DNA of 64,000 nucleotides from Flavobacterium sp. CG_23.5 (GCF_017875765.1 NZ_JAGGNA010000001.1:2569001-2633000), one strand, 5' to 3'; counted from the first letter of the stretch, positions 35,003 through 43,970 are shown. Translations and numbers: made by a program. The notes: generated from the letters alone by a model not told the origin.

Positions 35003-36007
35003 TTAATACAAATTGGCAATTGCTTTTATGTATTGATGAATATCTAAAAAATCAGTTTTCAAAGTCTTTTTGATTTTTTCATTCGAATACTGATTTGTTG
35101 AAAAAGATGATTTTGCGGTAGCTTTAGTCATTTTCCTTTTCTGCTGAAAAATGTTCGATAGTATCCAATCTATTCTCCAGGCAATCTCGATCATTAATGG
35201 GGTTGCGTGCACGCTGGGCCTCTTTACTTTTAAGGAATCGGCTATGGTGTTTAAGAAATCTTTAAAAATTATATTGTCTGCAATTAGTGTAAATCGTTCG
35301 CTGTGGATTTCACTTTTCATCAATTGGGTTGCGATTCGAACCACATCGGTTACAGCGACAAATCCAGTACTTCCCAAAGTGTAAAATGACAATCCTTTTT
35401 TTACTTTCGTAAAAAGAACTCCGCTTCCTTGTTCCCAAAAACCTGGCCCGATAATAACTCCCGGATTGATAATTATTACTTGTAATCCTTCTTGCTGCCC
35501 ACGCCATACTTCCATTTCGGCGCCATATTTAGAAATGGCGTAATCGCTGTGGTATTTTTCTGGATTCCATTCGGTTTCCTCGGTGATTTGGTTTTCGTGG
35601 GAGGCTAAATCGCCAAGTGCAGCAATTGAACTCACAAAACACAGTTTCTGTATTGCATTTGAAATACAAAAATTGACAATATTTGCGGTTCCTTCAATAT
35701 TAGTTTTCCGAATTAAATCTTCGTCTTTTGGATCAAAAGAAATTAAAGCGGCGCAATGATACACGATGTCAATATTTTGAAAAGCTTTTTCTAAGGAAGG
35801 AATGTCAGTGATATCCGCTTGTATCCATTCGATTTGGTCGAATAGGAATTCTTTTTTGTACATGGAGAAAAGCGATTTGGTTTTCTCCATTGAAGCGACA
35901 CTTCGATAAATAGCGCGTACTTTTTCTATCCCGATACTTTGGGATTCTATTAAATGAAGCAATAAATGTGCGCCCACTAAACCGGTTCCTCCTGTGACTA
36001 AAATCAT
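35003..36007 (-). CDS. NAD-dependent epimerase/dehydratase family protein
   Basis: 334 residues. Extended short-chain dehydrogenase: the nucleotide-binding motif TGGTGLVGAHLLLHL is at the N-terminus, IVYHCAALISFDPKD is mid-domain, and the catalytic Tyr-Lys pair is in YAISKYGAEMEVW, with Ser in CFVSSIAALG. Similar to dihydroflavonol-4-reductase/3-beta-HSD-like proteins. The substrate is unknown. Convergent with DUF4296 and divergent from tyrS. Confidence 0.88.
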   Translation of the reverse strand: MILVTGGTGLVGAHLLLHLIESQSIGIEKVRAIYRSVASMEKTKSLFSMYKKEFLFDQIEWIQADITDIPSLEKAFQNIDIVYHCAALISFDPKDEDLIRKTNIEGTANIVNFCISNAIQKLCFVSSIAALGDLASHENQITEETEWNPEKYHSDYAISKYGAEMEVWRGQQEGLQVIIINPGVIIGPGFWEQGSGVLFTKVKKGLSFYTLGSTGFVAVTDVVRIATQLMKSEIHSERFTLIADNIIFKDFLNTIADSLKVKRPSVHATPLMIEIAWRIDWILSNIFQQKRKMTKATAKSSFSTNQYSNEKIKKTLKTDFLDIHQYIKAIANLY

Positions 36008-36056
36008 AGTTGCAAATGTAACAAATTATCAATTTTATAATGTAACAATTAGGGTT

Positions 36057-36108
36057 TTAGACAATTTTTTTTCAAATTGGTACATTTTCAAATTTTCAAA
36101 TTGTCTAA
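36057..36108. repeat. Inverted repeat between epimerase gene and tyrS
   Basis: Arms TTAGACAATTT (36057-36067) and AAATTGTCTAA (36098-36108) around a loop of repeated TTTTCAAATT words. Looks like the low-complexity intergenic repeats elsewhere in the window. Confidence 0.5.
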
Positions 36109-36115
36109 TTAAAAC

Positions 36116-36123
36116 TATCTTTG
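36116..36123 (+). promoter_or_regulatory. -7 promoter element of tyrS
   Basis: TATCTTTG, an exact TAnnTTTG match. Its last three bases would be the TTG of a longer reading frame, which argues for the ATG at 36142. Confidence 0.5.
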
Positions 36124-36141
36124 TCCAAATTGATTAAAAAG

Positions 36142-37434
36142 ATGAAGAATTTTATTGAAGAAGTGACTTGGAGAGGAATGCTCCACGATGTTATGCCCGG
36201 CACAGAAGAACATTTGACGGGACAAATGCGTGTGGCGTATGTGGGAATTGACCCAACTGCCGATTCATTGCATATAGGACATTTAGTAGGTGTAATGTTA
36301 TTGAAACATTTTCAATTATCCGGACACAAACCATTAGCGTTAGTGGGTGGTGCAACAGGAATGATTGGTGATCCATCAGGGAAATCGAATGAAAGAAATT
36401 TATTAGATGAAGCGACTTTGCGTCACAACCAAGAAGCTATAAAAGGACAATTGGCTCGTTTTCTGGATTTTACTTCTGATGCGCCAAATGCAGCTGAATT
36501 AGTGAATAATTACGACTGGATGAAGAACTTTTCTTTTCTGGATTTCATTCGGGATATTGGAAAGCACATTACGGTAAATTACATGATGTCTAAAGATTCA
36601 GTAAAGAAACGTTTGTCTTCTGAAGCTGCCGAAGGAATGTCATTTACGGAGTTTACCTATCAATTGGTTCAAGGATATGACTTTTTGCATTTGTACAAAA
36701 ATAAAAATTGTACGCTGCAAATGGGCGGAAGTGACCAATGGGGAAACATCACTACAGGAACTGAATTAGTTCGTAGAATAGCCAGTGGAAAAGCGTATGC
36801 GTTGACTTGTCCGTTGATTACTAAAGCGGATGGAACCAAGTTTGGAAAATCAGAAGGCGGAAATATCTGGTTGGATTCTGCCAGAACTTCTCCGTATAAA
36901 TTTTACCAATATTGGTTGAATACTTCGGATGTTGATGCAGAAAAATACATTAAGATTTTCACATTTTTATCGAAAGAGGAAATTGAGGTTTTAACTGAGA
37001 AACATCGAGAAGCACCACATTTACGTTTATTGCAAAAACGTTTGGCAGACGAAATTACAATAATGGTACATTCTGCAGAAGATTTAGAAAATGCGGTAAA
37101 AGCTTCGAATATTTTGTTCGGAAATTCTACTTCAGATGATCTGAAACAATTAGATGAAGCGACTTTTTTAGATGTTTTTGATGGTGTTCCGCAAGCGGAA
37201 ATCTCAAGAAATGAAATTGAAACCGGAATCAATATAGTTGATGTTTTAAACGAAAAAACTGGTTTTATGAAGTCGAATGGTGAAGCGAGACGTGCATTGA
37301 CAGCTAATTCTATTTCGGTAAACCGAGAAAAAGTTGCCGAAGATTTTGTGCTTTCGACGAAAGATTTGATTAATAATCAGTTTGTGCTTTTGCAAAGCGG
37401 TAAGAAAAATTATTTTGTGGTTCGGGTTAAATAA
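36142..37434 (+). CDS. tyrS: Tyrosyl-tRNA synthetase
   Basis: 430 residues, class I. The HIGH-type motif is in [21 protein letters not shown]. Tyrosine-binding text is [20 protein letters not shown] with the [12 protein letters not shown] motif. The KMSKS-type loop is [15 protein letters not shown]. The C-terminal 70 residues are an S4 RNA-binding domain ([20 protein letters not shown]). Monocistronic; a toxin-antitoxin pair starts 30 bp downstream. Confidence 0.97.
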   Translation: MKNFIEEVTWRGMLHDVMPGTEEHLTGQMRVAYVGIDPTADSLHIGHLVGVMLLKHFQLSGHKPLALVGGATGMIGDPSGKSNERNLLDEATLRHNQEAIKGQLARFLDFTSDAPNAAELVNNYDWMKNFSFLDFIRDIGKHITVNYMMSKDSVKKRLSSEAAEGMSFTEFTYQLVQGYDFLHLYKNKNCTLQMGGSDQWGNITTGTELVRRIASGKAYALTCPLITKADGTKFGKSEGGNIWLDSARTSPYKFYQYWLNTSDVDAEKYIKIFTFLSKEEIEVLTEKHREAPHLRLLQKRLADEITIMVHSAEDLENAVKASNILFGNSTSDDLKQLDEATFLDVFDGVPQAEISRNEIETGINIVDVLNEKTGFMKSNGEARRALTANSISVNREKVAEDFVLSTKDLINNQFVLLQSGKKNYFVVRVK

Positions 37435-37464
37435 TTTTATAACTTTACTAAAATATCAAAAGCT

Positions 37465-37668
37465 ATGGAAACTCAATTTTTGACCGACGAAAAAGGAAAT
37501 AGAACAGCTGTTGTATTGCCTATCAAGAAATACAATAAATTGATTGAAAAATTGGAAGATTTAGAAGACGTTCGTCTTTATGATGAAGCCAAAAGAGAGG
37601 ATGATGGGTATCGTATTTCATTTGAGGATTACATGAAAACTAGAGAAGGTAAAAAGTCAAATGTATAG
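37465..37668 (+). CDS. Antitoxin of a RelE/ParE-type module
   Basis: 67 residues (METQFLTDEKGNRTAVVLPI at the start). The pattern, a short strand region with TAVVLPIKKYNKLIEKLEDL followed by an acidic helix (YDEAKREDDGYRISFEDYM), is that of Phd/YefM-like or DUF2281-like Bacteroidota antitoxins. It overlaps the toxin start by 8 bp. It appears intact. Confidence 0.8.
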   Translation: METQFLTDEKGNRTAVVLPIKKYNKLIEKLEDLEDVRLYDEAKREDDGYRISFEDYMKTREGKKSNV

Positions 37669-37912
37669 TATTGAATTTTCTAAAAAAGCACAAAAGAATC
37701 TTGATAAACTATCAGATGTAATTGCTGATCCAATTTTATCCGCTATAGGTGAGCTTTCTAGTAATCCTCGGCCGTAAGGTTATAAAAAATTAAAAGGAAG
37801 AAAAGGATACAGAATTCGGGTTGGAAATTATAGAGTGATTTATGAAATTTTTGACGAAGTGCTAGTGATTGATTTTATTGATTTAGGACACAGAAAAGAA
37901 ATCTACGAATAA
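37661..37912 (+). pseudogene. RelE-type toxin with an in-frame TAA
   Basis: Reading from the ATG at 37661 gives YSIEFSKKAQKNLDKL and on to SSNPRP, then TAA at 37775-37777. The same frame continues GYKKLKGRKGYRIRVGNYR and VIYEIFDEVLVIDFIDLGHR to a normal stop at 37910-37912. The full frame is 83 codons, the size of RelE toxins, and the interruption falls in the conserved NPRPxGYKKLKG segment, where x is commonly Lys, Glu or similar. The catalytic half is lost, so the toxin should be dead while its antitoxin stays intact. Confidence 0.88.
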
Positions 37913-37917
37913 CGGTT

Positions 37918-38898
37918 TTAAATCACCATCAAATTACACCCTCGAATATCGGAATTATCAAAACGTCCCAATACCTCGAAAGAGTTGTTGGGATTTTTTT
38001 TGCCCAAATCCTGCGTGGCAATAAACGAACAAGAATTAATATTAGCCAGATCGATTACGTTGATTCCGCCCGTTTTTCCATCTTGAATGTAGGTCAAAGC
38101 GTCTTCGGTGTCACGAACGAGGATTTGCATCCAAGAAGGGCATTCAAATACGCCGTCACCAAGAGAATAGGCTTGCGATAACAATTCGGTCATTCCATAT
38201 TCAGAATGAATCGCCGAAACTCCAAAACCTTTGCATAATTGTTCGTGCAGTTCTTCCCGAATCATTTCTTTGCGCTTGCCTTTCATTCCGCCAGTTTCCA
38301 TGATAATGGTATTTTGCAATTGAAAGGTATGTTTCTCAATCAAATCTAATAAAGCGTAGGTAACGCCAATCAAAATCACATTTTGTCCGGCTTGGTCTAA
38401 AGCCATGAGTTTAGCAATCAGTTCATCATGATTGTGTAGATAAAAACCACTCTCGGGATGATTTGACAGTTGAATTAAATCTTCCACCATGTAAATCAAT
38501 GAAGAACCTTCTCTTTCCAGATAAGATGGCAATAGAGCCAAAACAACGTAATTTTCTATGTTACCATAAAACTGAGAAAATCCTTTGCGGTAACTTTCTT
38601 CGTAGATAGAAACGTCAGTCACTAAGTGTTTGCTGGTAATCATTCCGGTTGTTCCGCTGCTGGTAAAAGTAGCCTGAATGGGATTTGAATTAGAAACCAC
38701 AGGATGGCTTTTGAAAAACTGAATGGGCAAAAACGGAATCTGTTGCAATGATTTTACTTGATGGGAATCTGTTTTTAGAAAATCACAAAATTCCCGATAT
38801 ACTAGGTTGTTTTCATATTGAAACCGAAACGTTTTTAAGGCTGCTTTTTCAAATTGCTTTTGAGTCGAAATGGCAAATATATCGGTAGTTGTAATCAA
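37918..38898 (-). CDS. LuxE/PaaK-like acyltransferase (acyl-protein synthetase family)
   Basis: 326 residues. The start (FEKAALKTFRFQYENNLVYREF) and the IPFLPIQFFKSHPV segment, then FTSSGTTGMITSKH (an AMP-binding-type Ser/Thr/Gly loop) and IHSEYGMTELLSQAYS, are those of the LuxE-like family. LuxE activates fatty acids in bioluminescence, but no lux genes are near. In Bacteroidota this is a stand-alone gene, probably activating a carboxylate with ATP. Substrate unknown. Ends 5 bp from the dead toxin gene. Confidence 0.82.
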   Translation of the reverse strand: MITTTDIFAISTQKQFEKAALKTFRFQYENNLVYREFCDFLKTDSHQVKSLQQIPFLPIQFFKSHPVVSNSNPIQATFTSSGTTGMITSKHLVTDVSIYEESYRKGFSQFYGNIENYVVLALLPSYLEREGSSLIYMVEDLIQLSNHPESGFYLHNHDELIAKLMALDQAGQNVILIGVTYALLDLIEKHTFQLQNTIIMETGGMKGKRKEMIREELHEQLCKGFGVSAIHSEYGMTELLSQAYSLGDGVFECPSWMQILVRDTEDALTYIQDGKTGGINVIDLANINSCSFIATQDLGKKNPNNSFEVLGRFDNSDIRGCNLMVI

Positions 38899-38980
38899 GA
38901 TTTTTTTTTACAAAAGTAATTAAAAATTTTGGGGGGTTCTTATAAACCCAAAGTCTGCAGAAAAATTTTCCCCATAAAAA

Positions 38981-39006
38981 AAAGCCCTAACATTCATTAG
39001 AGCTTT
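38981..39006 (-). terminator. Terminator after the T9SS protein gene
   Basis: AAAGCCCTAA / TTAGAGCTTT (one mismatch) with a T-rich run on the minus strand. Confidence 0.7.
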
Positions 39007-39025
39007 AAAATTTGTAATCAAAGTT

Positions 39026-39364
39026 TTATCTTACGATTAACTTTCGGGTAGCGGTTGCGTTATCTTCATTAATCTTGATGATGTAAACACCGGGATTAAG
39101 ATAAGCTATGCTTAATTCTCTTGAGCTAAGCATCGTTTGGAGTACTTTTTTTCCTAAAATATCAAAAATGATTATTTCTTTGTCTCCGTCATTTTTTGAA
39201 GAAATGTAAACTTTGCCGTTATTAACGGGGTTCGGGTACAAGCTCAAGCCTTCTATAGAAGCAGTTTCTTGTGTCTTTGGCTGTTGCTTGTTCTCTTGAG
39301 CTGAGAGGCTTGTTGAGAATATAAAAACCAATAAAGTAATAATATAAAAGTAGTTTTTTTTCAT
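39026..39364 (-). CDS. Tiny T9SS type A sorting-domain protein
   Basis: 112 residues. The signal peptide is MKKNYFYIITLLVFIFSTSLSAQ. After a 15-residue linker comes a complete type A C-terminal sorting domain: LSLYPNPVNNGKVYISSK, then IIIFDILGKKVLQTM, YLNPGVYIIKINEDN and the ending TRKLIVR. This domain steers proteins through the type IX secretion system to the cell surface. Here there is no cargo domain at all. It could be a remnant, a regulator, or a small surface protein. Confidence 0.92.
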   Translation of the reverse strand: MKKNYFYIITLLVFIFSTSLSAQENKQQPKTQETASIEGLSLYPNPVNNGKVYISSKNDGDKEIIIFDILGKKVLQTMLSSRELSIAYLNPGVYIIKINEDNATATRKLIVR

Positions 39365-39420
39365 TAGTTCTTTTTGTTATTAGTAAAGTTACAAAAAATA
39401 TTTCAAATATTATACCAAAA

Positions 39421-39450
39421 AAAAACATCCTGAAAATTCAGGATGTTTTT
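39421..39450 (-). terminator. Terminator after the beta-helix lipoprotein gene
   Basis: 14-bp perfect stem AAAAACATCCTGAA / TTCAGGATGTTTTT with a 2-base loop, 27 bp after the stop of the minus-strand gene. Confidence 0.85.
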
Positions 39451-39476
39451 TGTTAAATATTTTTTGTTTTTATTGC

Positions 39477-40688
39477 TTATAGGTCGATAGCCCAACCAGT
39501 AGCCCATGAAGGTATTCCAGCTCCGTTACCAGCTCCAGTAGCTGCAGATTCTGAAGTAACTATTGCAGAAACGTTAGCGCTTAAACCACTTGTTGCAGGA
39601 GCAACAGCATTTAATTTTCCTGAAGTTTTAGTTGAAACATCAGTAGTAAAGTTTACGTTTACTGCTTTCAAAGAAGTAGGGATATTAGCAATCGTTTCAT
39701 TATTTTCTACGTTGAAACCAACTTTCCATCCACTAAAGAATAAATTTGTAAAAACTCCTTTAGTTCCTCTTCTTAATTTCATCGCGTCATTTTCTAACCA
39801 TGTACCAGTAGTTGGTGCGCTTCCAGGTCCAACAAGACTTAAATTAGTGATAGTAGGATTAGAAATAGGAGTGTTTGAATATCCTAATTCAAAATTATCA
39901 GCTTCAATTCCTCTATTTCCTTTTCCGAAACCTAGTTTTCCGTACCAGTTTGTGTTTGTTCCATTCCATCCTTCAGTCCAGTCAAATTGGTCATCTTCGT
40001 TTCCAATAGAAACTAAGTTAGAAGTATTAACAGTTCCACCGAAGAATTCAATTCCATCATCAGCACCGTGAAAAAATTCTACAAAATCAATTGTTGTTCC
40101 AGATCCAACACCGAATAATGACATACCATTAAATTCTTTTTCACTGTTGAAAGCTGCACCTGCGTATTCGATTCTTAAATATTTGATTGAACCAGAATTG
40201 TCAGCTGCAACAGTTCCACCGTAAGTTAAATCAGCTACTTCTGATTGAGCTGTACTTGCACCGCCAGTTACCCGATTGATAGGTGCTTTTCCGCAAATTA
40301 CTACTCCACCCCAGTCTCCAGCATTTTTTGTAGCCAATCCGCTTGTCATTACAACAGGTTTAGCAGCAGTTCCATTTACATTTAATTTTCCTCCTTGGGC
40401 AATTGCAATATAAGCAGATGTACCTCCAGTACCTTGAATAACAGTACCAGCTGGGATTGTCAATGTTGCGCCACTATTTACTTGAATTTTTCCAGATAAC
40501 TTGTAAGTTTTTGTTGCGTCTAATGTTACTTCTCCGTCATTAATAGTTCCTTGAAAATTGTTTGCATCTGCTGTGAAAGTAGATGAAGTAGGAGTAGATG
40601 GTGAAGGGATGTCGTTTGAACTACAGCTTGTGATTAAACCTGAAGCCAAAGCTAAAATTCCAAATAATTTTACGGTTGATTTTTTCAT
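39477..40688 (-). CDS. Beta-helix-like surface lipoprotein, partner of the TonB receptor
   Basis: 403 residues from the ATG at 40686-40688. The lipoprotein signal is KLFGILALASGLITSC, followed by the S/N/P/T-rich linker SSNDIPSPSTPTSS. The body has repeated short strands with Asn/Gly turns (GKIQVNSGATLTIPAGTVI, GDWGGVVICGKAPIN, then GSIKYLRIEYAG and FFHGADDGIEFFGG), which fits a right-handed parallel beta-helix. It is not a SusD-type TPR protein. It likely sits on the outer membrane next to the TonB receptor encoded upstream. Its place in the phosphate cluster suggests capture of a phosphorus compound, which is inference. A longer start at 40754 lies ahead of the signal peptide and is rejected. 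Confidence 0.78.
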   Translation of the reverse strand: MKKSTVKLFGILALASGLITSCSSNDIPSPSTPTSSTFTADANNFQGTINDGEVTLDATKTYKLSGKIQVNSGATLTIPAGTVIQGTGGTSAYIAIAQGGKLNVNGTAAKPVVMTSGLATKNAGDWGGVVICGKAPINRVTGGASTAQSEVADLTYGGTVAADNSGSIKYLRIEYAGAAFNSEKEFNGMSLFGVGSGTTIDFVEFFHGADDGIEFFGGTVNTSNLVSIGNEDDQFDWTEGWNGTNTNWYGKLGFGKGNRGIEADNFELGYSNTPISNPTITNLSLVGPGSAPTTGTWLENDAMKLRRGTKGVFTNLFFSGWKVGFNVENNETIANIPTSLKAVNVNFTTDVSTKTSGKLNAVAPATSGLSANVSAIVTSESAATGAGNGAGIPSWATGWAIDL

Positions 40689-40796
40689 GATTGTTTGATA
40701 AAATTTTATATTTAATTTCTTAGTACAAAGATGCAACAAGAGTAATTTTTGCATGTTATGTAAACATGATTGTTAGTTTAATAAAATACAATCGGT

Positions 40797-40822
40797 ATGT
40801 TAAGTTAATGTTGCTATGTTAA
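40797..40822 (-). promoter_or_regulatory. Candidate PhoB site upstream of the lipoprotein gene
   Basis: On the plus strand ATGTTAA (40797), ATGTTGC (40808) and ATGTTAA (40816), that is TTAACAT-type heptamers at 8- and 11-bp spacing when read toward the gene. An 11-bp period is typical of OmpR/PhoB-family operators. It is 64-89 bp above the -7 element. Confidence 0.35.
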
Positions 40823-40927
40823 TTAATTTTATCGAGCTAACAGGAGTTATTAACAGTTTACTTTCCCTCCCGTTGATGGTTCTTTTTTTTGGTTTTAAGA
40901 TAGGGGCAGTTCATTAGATTTTAAAAA

Positions 40928-40956
40928 AAAAAGAACAGCTTTTGGCTGTTCTTTTT
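40928..40956 (-). terminator. Terminator after the TonB-dependent receptor gene
   Basis: 12-bp stem AAAAAGAACAGC / GCTGTTCTTTTT, 43 bp past the receptor stop, with A/T runs on both sides. Confidence 0.85.
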
Positions 40957-40998
40957 AATCTTATTGCGTTTTTAAGTCCTGACTTATTCTTTTTCTAA

Positions 40999-43746
40999 TT
41001 AGAATTGGTAGTTCAAGTTTAAACTAAATGTCATTCCTTTTTTATAAGATAATACATTGACATCTCCATTAAAGTTTTCTTGGACTCTTTTTATAACTGG
41101 ATCTAAAATGTTTTTCACTACAAGTCCTAGCCCGAATTTTTCACTTAATTTTGATTTAGTAATAAAGTCTAATGAACCAAAAGCTTTGTCAACTAGATCC
41201 CCTTTTCCACTTGTTCCAATGGCATTAACTCTATCTGAAAAGTAAGTATATGCTACAGTTGTGGTAAGATTTCTGTTTTTATTATTCCATTCGTTAAACA
41301 ATGTTAAGTCGGCGTTTAATAATAAATTAGATGCTCCCGTAAATTTTCCTTTTGTGTTTGTAAAATCAACTTGGAAATCTGTTTCGTTATTTACCTTCGC
41401 TGAATTTAATTCTTGATTGCTGTATAAATAAGAAGCATTGATTCCGGCAGAAAGTTTTTTGGCATTATCTGAATCGATGTTCAAAAGTTGTTTTCTGTAT
41501 TCTGCTTCGGCACCCGCAACATATCCGTAATCACCAGTGTTTATGTATGAGATGTCATTAGATGAGGAAGAAACTGTTACCTCATTCATTGGGTTTAAGA
41601 TGTATTTACCAAAAGCTGTTACTGAAATTAACTCATCACTTTTAGGGAACATTTCCCATTTTAAATCGAAATTATAATCATCAGACGCGTATAGATCTTT
41701 ATTACCTACTTTTACTTGTAGCACTTCTTCATAAATAAATGGTGCTCTTTCTTTAAATTGGGGAAGTGTATAGGTTTTGCTTAATCCTAAGCGTAAGTTT
41801 TGTTTGTCATTCAATTCATATTTCATAACTAAACTAGGTAAGAAAGCTGTTTTTTCTAATTTGTCATTTCCTATTGCACCTAGTTGTGTGTTCCAACTTA
41901 CTTTTTGAGTTATTTGTTCACCTCTTAAGCCTAGAACAGCTGTTAATTTCTTGAATTTGTATTCCGTGTTAACAAAAGCAGCGTGTATCGTTTGATCCCC
42001 TCCATAAGTTTGAGGGTCTAGAGCGTTGAATACTTGAGCGTTTCCACGGAAAGTTGCGATGTTAAAGTTCCCATTATTGAAATTATCTTGGTTGTAAAAT
42101 AAATCTAAGTTAGTAGGGTCAACAATAGTATTAGTATTACCAGCGGTTGCTTTAATATTGAATTGCGTCGCTTGAAAACCTCTTGATTTGATTCTCTCGT
42201 TTAGACCAAAAGTAACTTTTCCTAGGAAATCACCTGCTTCATCTTTATTGAATTTGTAATCATAAGATGCGTTCGCAGCTAATTCGTCTTCTTTTAATTT
42301 TTGAAAATACCTGTGGTTGTCAGGAGCTGAGATGCTTGATAATTGATAACCGGTTGCTTCTTTTCTGAAAATGTTTTGACTTCTGTCAGGCATGTTTCCA
42401 TCAATGATATTGTATGAAAGTCCCCAGTTTAGTTTAGAACGGTCCCCTATTTTATGATTACCTAATATTTGGTTAATCCATAAACTATTTTTTTCATAGT
42501 TAAAACGACGAATTAAACCGTTTCCATCATTGGCAATATCTACAATATATCCATAATACTCTTCTTTTGATTGTGTTGAGGTATTGATGTAAAGCGTATT
42601 GAAACTTAGTTTGTTGTTGTTGTTTATTTTGTAACCAATATTTGCCATTCCGGTAGTATTAGTTTCGTATTCCATTTCACTGAAGTCTGCAAAGTTTTTA
42701 TTGGCAACTCCATTACCATTAACACTTGCTTTTGCTGATCCGTTACTTTTTGAACTAAAATCGTTGTTAAAGGAAGCGGTTGCAAAAAAGCTAAGTTTTC
42801 CTTCGGAACCTATGTCAAATGATTTTCCTCCTGAAATTCCAAAAGAAGTCGCTATTGGAGTGTAATCTTTCAATTGAAGAGAACTATAGTTGTATTGTGT
42901 TAGGGCATTGCTTGGAATTGATTTGTTTGTAAATCCAAATCCGTTAAATCCCTTTTGTAGTTTAAAGTTATCTTCTGCAATAGCATTAGAGTTTACTTTA
43001 GAACCAATTTCTAATTTTAAGAATCCACTCCCTTTATAGTCTTTTGAAATAATATCAACGTTACCTCCGGCAAAGTCACCATAAATATTTCCGCTATAAA
43101 CTTTATCAATAGAAATGTATTCAACAATATCTGTATTGAAGATTTCAAGATTTAAGTTTTTCTTCTCTGGATCGTTAGATGGAATTGGTAATCCATTCAT
43201 CGTTGTAGAGTTGTAACGGTCACCAAGACCTCTTACAAATATATTTCCAGAACCTTCTTGCTTAGTAATACCGGTAGTTTTAGTAACAGCAGTAGCGACA
43301 TCGCTTACTCCTTTTCGGGAGAGCTCTTGCACCCCGATGGTTTGTTTTATTTCGACAGCATTTTTTTGGTCTAACAGCAATGCAGTTTCTTTTTGTCTGT
43401 TTACCGTACTTTTTACCACTACATCCTCTAGCTTATAACTTCCGGATCCTAATGCTTTACTAATTGTTGTGGTTTCATTTGCGGTAACCGTTACAGGAAC
43501 TTCGACCGATTCATAACCAACAAAACTGAACATAATCGTATAGTCTCCGGGTGCTACAGGAAGACTGTACTTTCCGTCAATATCAGTATTGGTTCCTATT
43601 TTGGTTCCTTTTATAAGTACGTTTGCAAAAGGCAATGATTGATTGTTAGCGTCCTTGTCTGTTAGGATTCCAGCAACTGTACCTTTAGTTTGCGAAAAAG
43701 AAAAAGTTGTAATCAGTAATGCTATAAACAATATTCTGAATTTCAT
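40999..43746 (-). CDS. TonB-dependent outer-membrane receptor
   Basis: 915 residues. The signal peptide is MKFRILFIALLITTFSFSQ. Residues about 22-105 are a carboxypeptidase-regulatory-like domain (GTVAGILTDKDANNQSLPFA and YTIMFSFVGYESVEV). The plug follows, with GVQELSRKGVSDVATAV, GNIFVRGLGDRYNSTTMNG and the KVYSGNIYGDFAGGNVDI segment. The rest is a 22-strand barrel ending in Phe (SLNLNYQF). It imports a ligand using the TonB/ExbBD system. It is divergent from phoB and lies upstream of the beta-helix lipoprotein, so it likely works under phosphate limitation. It is shorter than SusC-type receptors and not followed by a SusD gene. Confidence 0.92.
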   Translation of the reverse strand: MKFRILFIALLITTFSFSQTKGTVAGILTDKDANNQSLPFANVLIKGTKIGTNTDIDGKYSLPVAPGDYTIMFSFVGYESVEVPVTVTANETTTISKALGSGSYKLEDVVVKSTVNRQKETALLLDQKNAVEIKQTIGVQELSRKGVSDVATAVTKTTGITKQEGSGNIFVRGLGDRYNSTTMNGLPIPSNDPEKKNLNLEIFNTDIVEYISIDKVYSGNIYGDFAGGNVDIISKDYKGSGFLKLEIGSKVNSNAIAEDNFKLQKGFNGFGFTNKSIPSNALTQYNYSSLQLKDYTPIATSFGISGGKSFDIGSEGKLSFFATASFNNDFSSKSNGSAKASVNGNGVANKNFADFSEMEYETNTTGMANIGYKINNNNKLSFNTLYINTSTQSKEEYYGYIVDIANDGNGLIRRFNYEKNSLWINQILGNHKIGDRSKLNWGLSYNIIDGNMPDRSQNIFRKEATGYQLSSISAPDNHRYFQKLKEDELAANASYDYKFNKDEAGDFLGKVTFGLNERIKSRGFQATQFNIKATAGNTNTIVDPTNLDLFYNQDNFNNGNFNIATFRGNAQVFNALDPQTYGGDQTIHAAFVNTEYKFKKLTAVLGLRGEQITQKVSWNTQLGAIGNDKLEKTAFLPSLVMKYELNDKQNLRLGLSKTYTLPQFKERAPFIYEEVLQVKVGNKDLYASDDYNFDLKWEMFPKSDELISVTAFGKYILNPMNEVTVSSSSNDISYINTGDYGYVAGAEAEYRKQLLNIDSDNAKKLSAGINASYLYSNQELNSAKVNNETDFQVDFTNTKGKFTGASNLLLNADLTLFNEWNNKNRNLTTTVAYTYFSDRVNAIGTSGKGDLVDKAFGSLDFITKSKLSEKFGLGLVVKNILDPVIKRVQENFNGDVNVLSYKKGMTFSLNLNYQF

Positions 43747-43842
43747 TTGTGTGTGTTTTATTTTTCTGCAAAGTAATGTCGCTTTTGTAAAGTAAAAGTT
43801 ACTTGATTATTACCATTTAGTTTCGAGGATATTAATAAATCG

Positions 43843-43868
43843 TTAACATATTAAATTACGGTTAATGT
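43843..43868 (+). promoter_or_regulatory. Candidate PhoB site between the receptor and phoB genes
   Basis: TTAACAT (43843), TTAAATT (43851) and TTAATGT (43862), spaced 8 and 11 bp, the same geometry as before the lipoprotein. It is 25 bp upstream of TATATTTA (43894-43901), a near-consensus -7 element for the response regulator gene. It could serve both divergent genes. Confidence 0.4.
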
Positions 43869-43970
43869 GATTTTTAAACGGTGTTTTTATTGTTATATTT
43901 ACAATCGGAATTGAAAATCACTGAGCATTATCAGGATAAATTGCATCAGATTAACATAATTTTTCTATTT

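Larger units (their letters stand above)
40689..40998. other. 310-bp region between the receptor and lipoprotein genes
   Basis: It contains, from right to left on the minus strand, the receptor's terminator, TTAACAT-like repeats (40797-40822), a palindrome CATGTT-N5-AACATG (40752-40768) and CATCTTTG at 40726-40733, which matches the -7 consensus at 7 of 8 positions. So the lipoprotein has its own promoter. No coding potential seen. Confidence 0.6.

Noticed and set aside
37918..38898. Bioluminescence (lux) gene
   Set aside because: Only a LuxE-like acyltransferase is present; there are no luxA, luxB, luxC or luxD genes.
39477..40688. SusD-like nutrient-binding lipoprotein
   Set aside because: The protein has strand/Asn-Gly turn repeats, not the helical TPR pattern of SusD.
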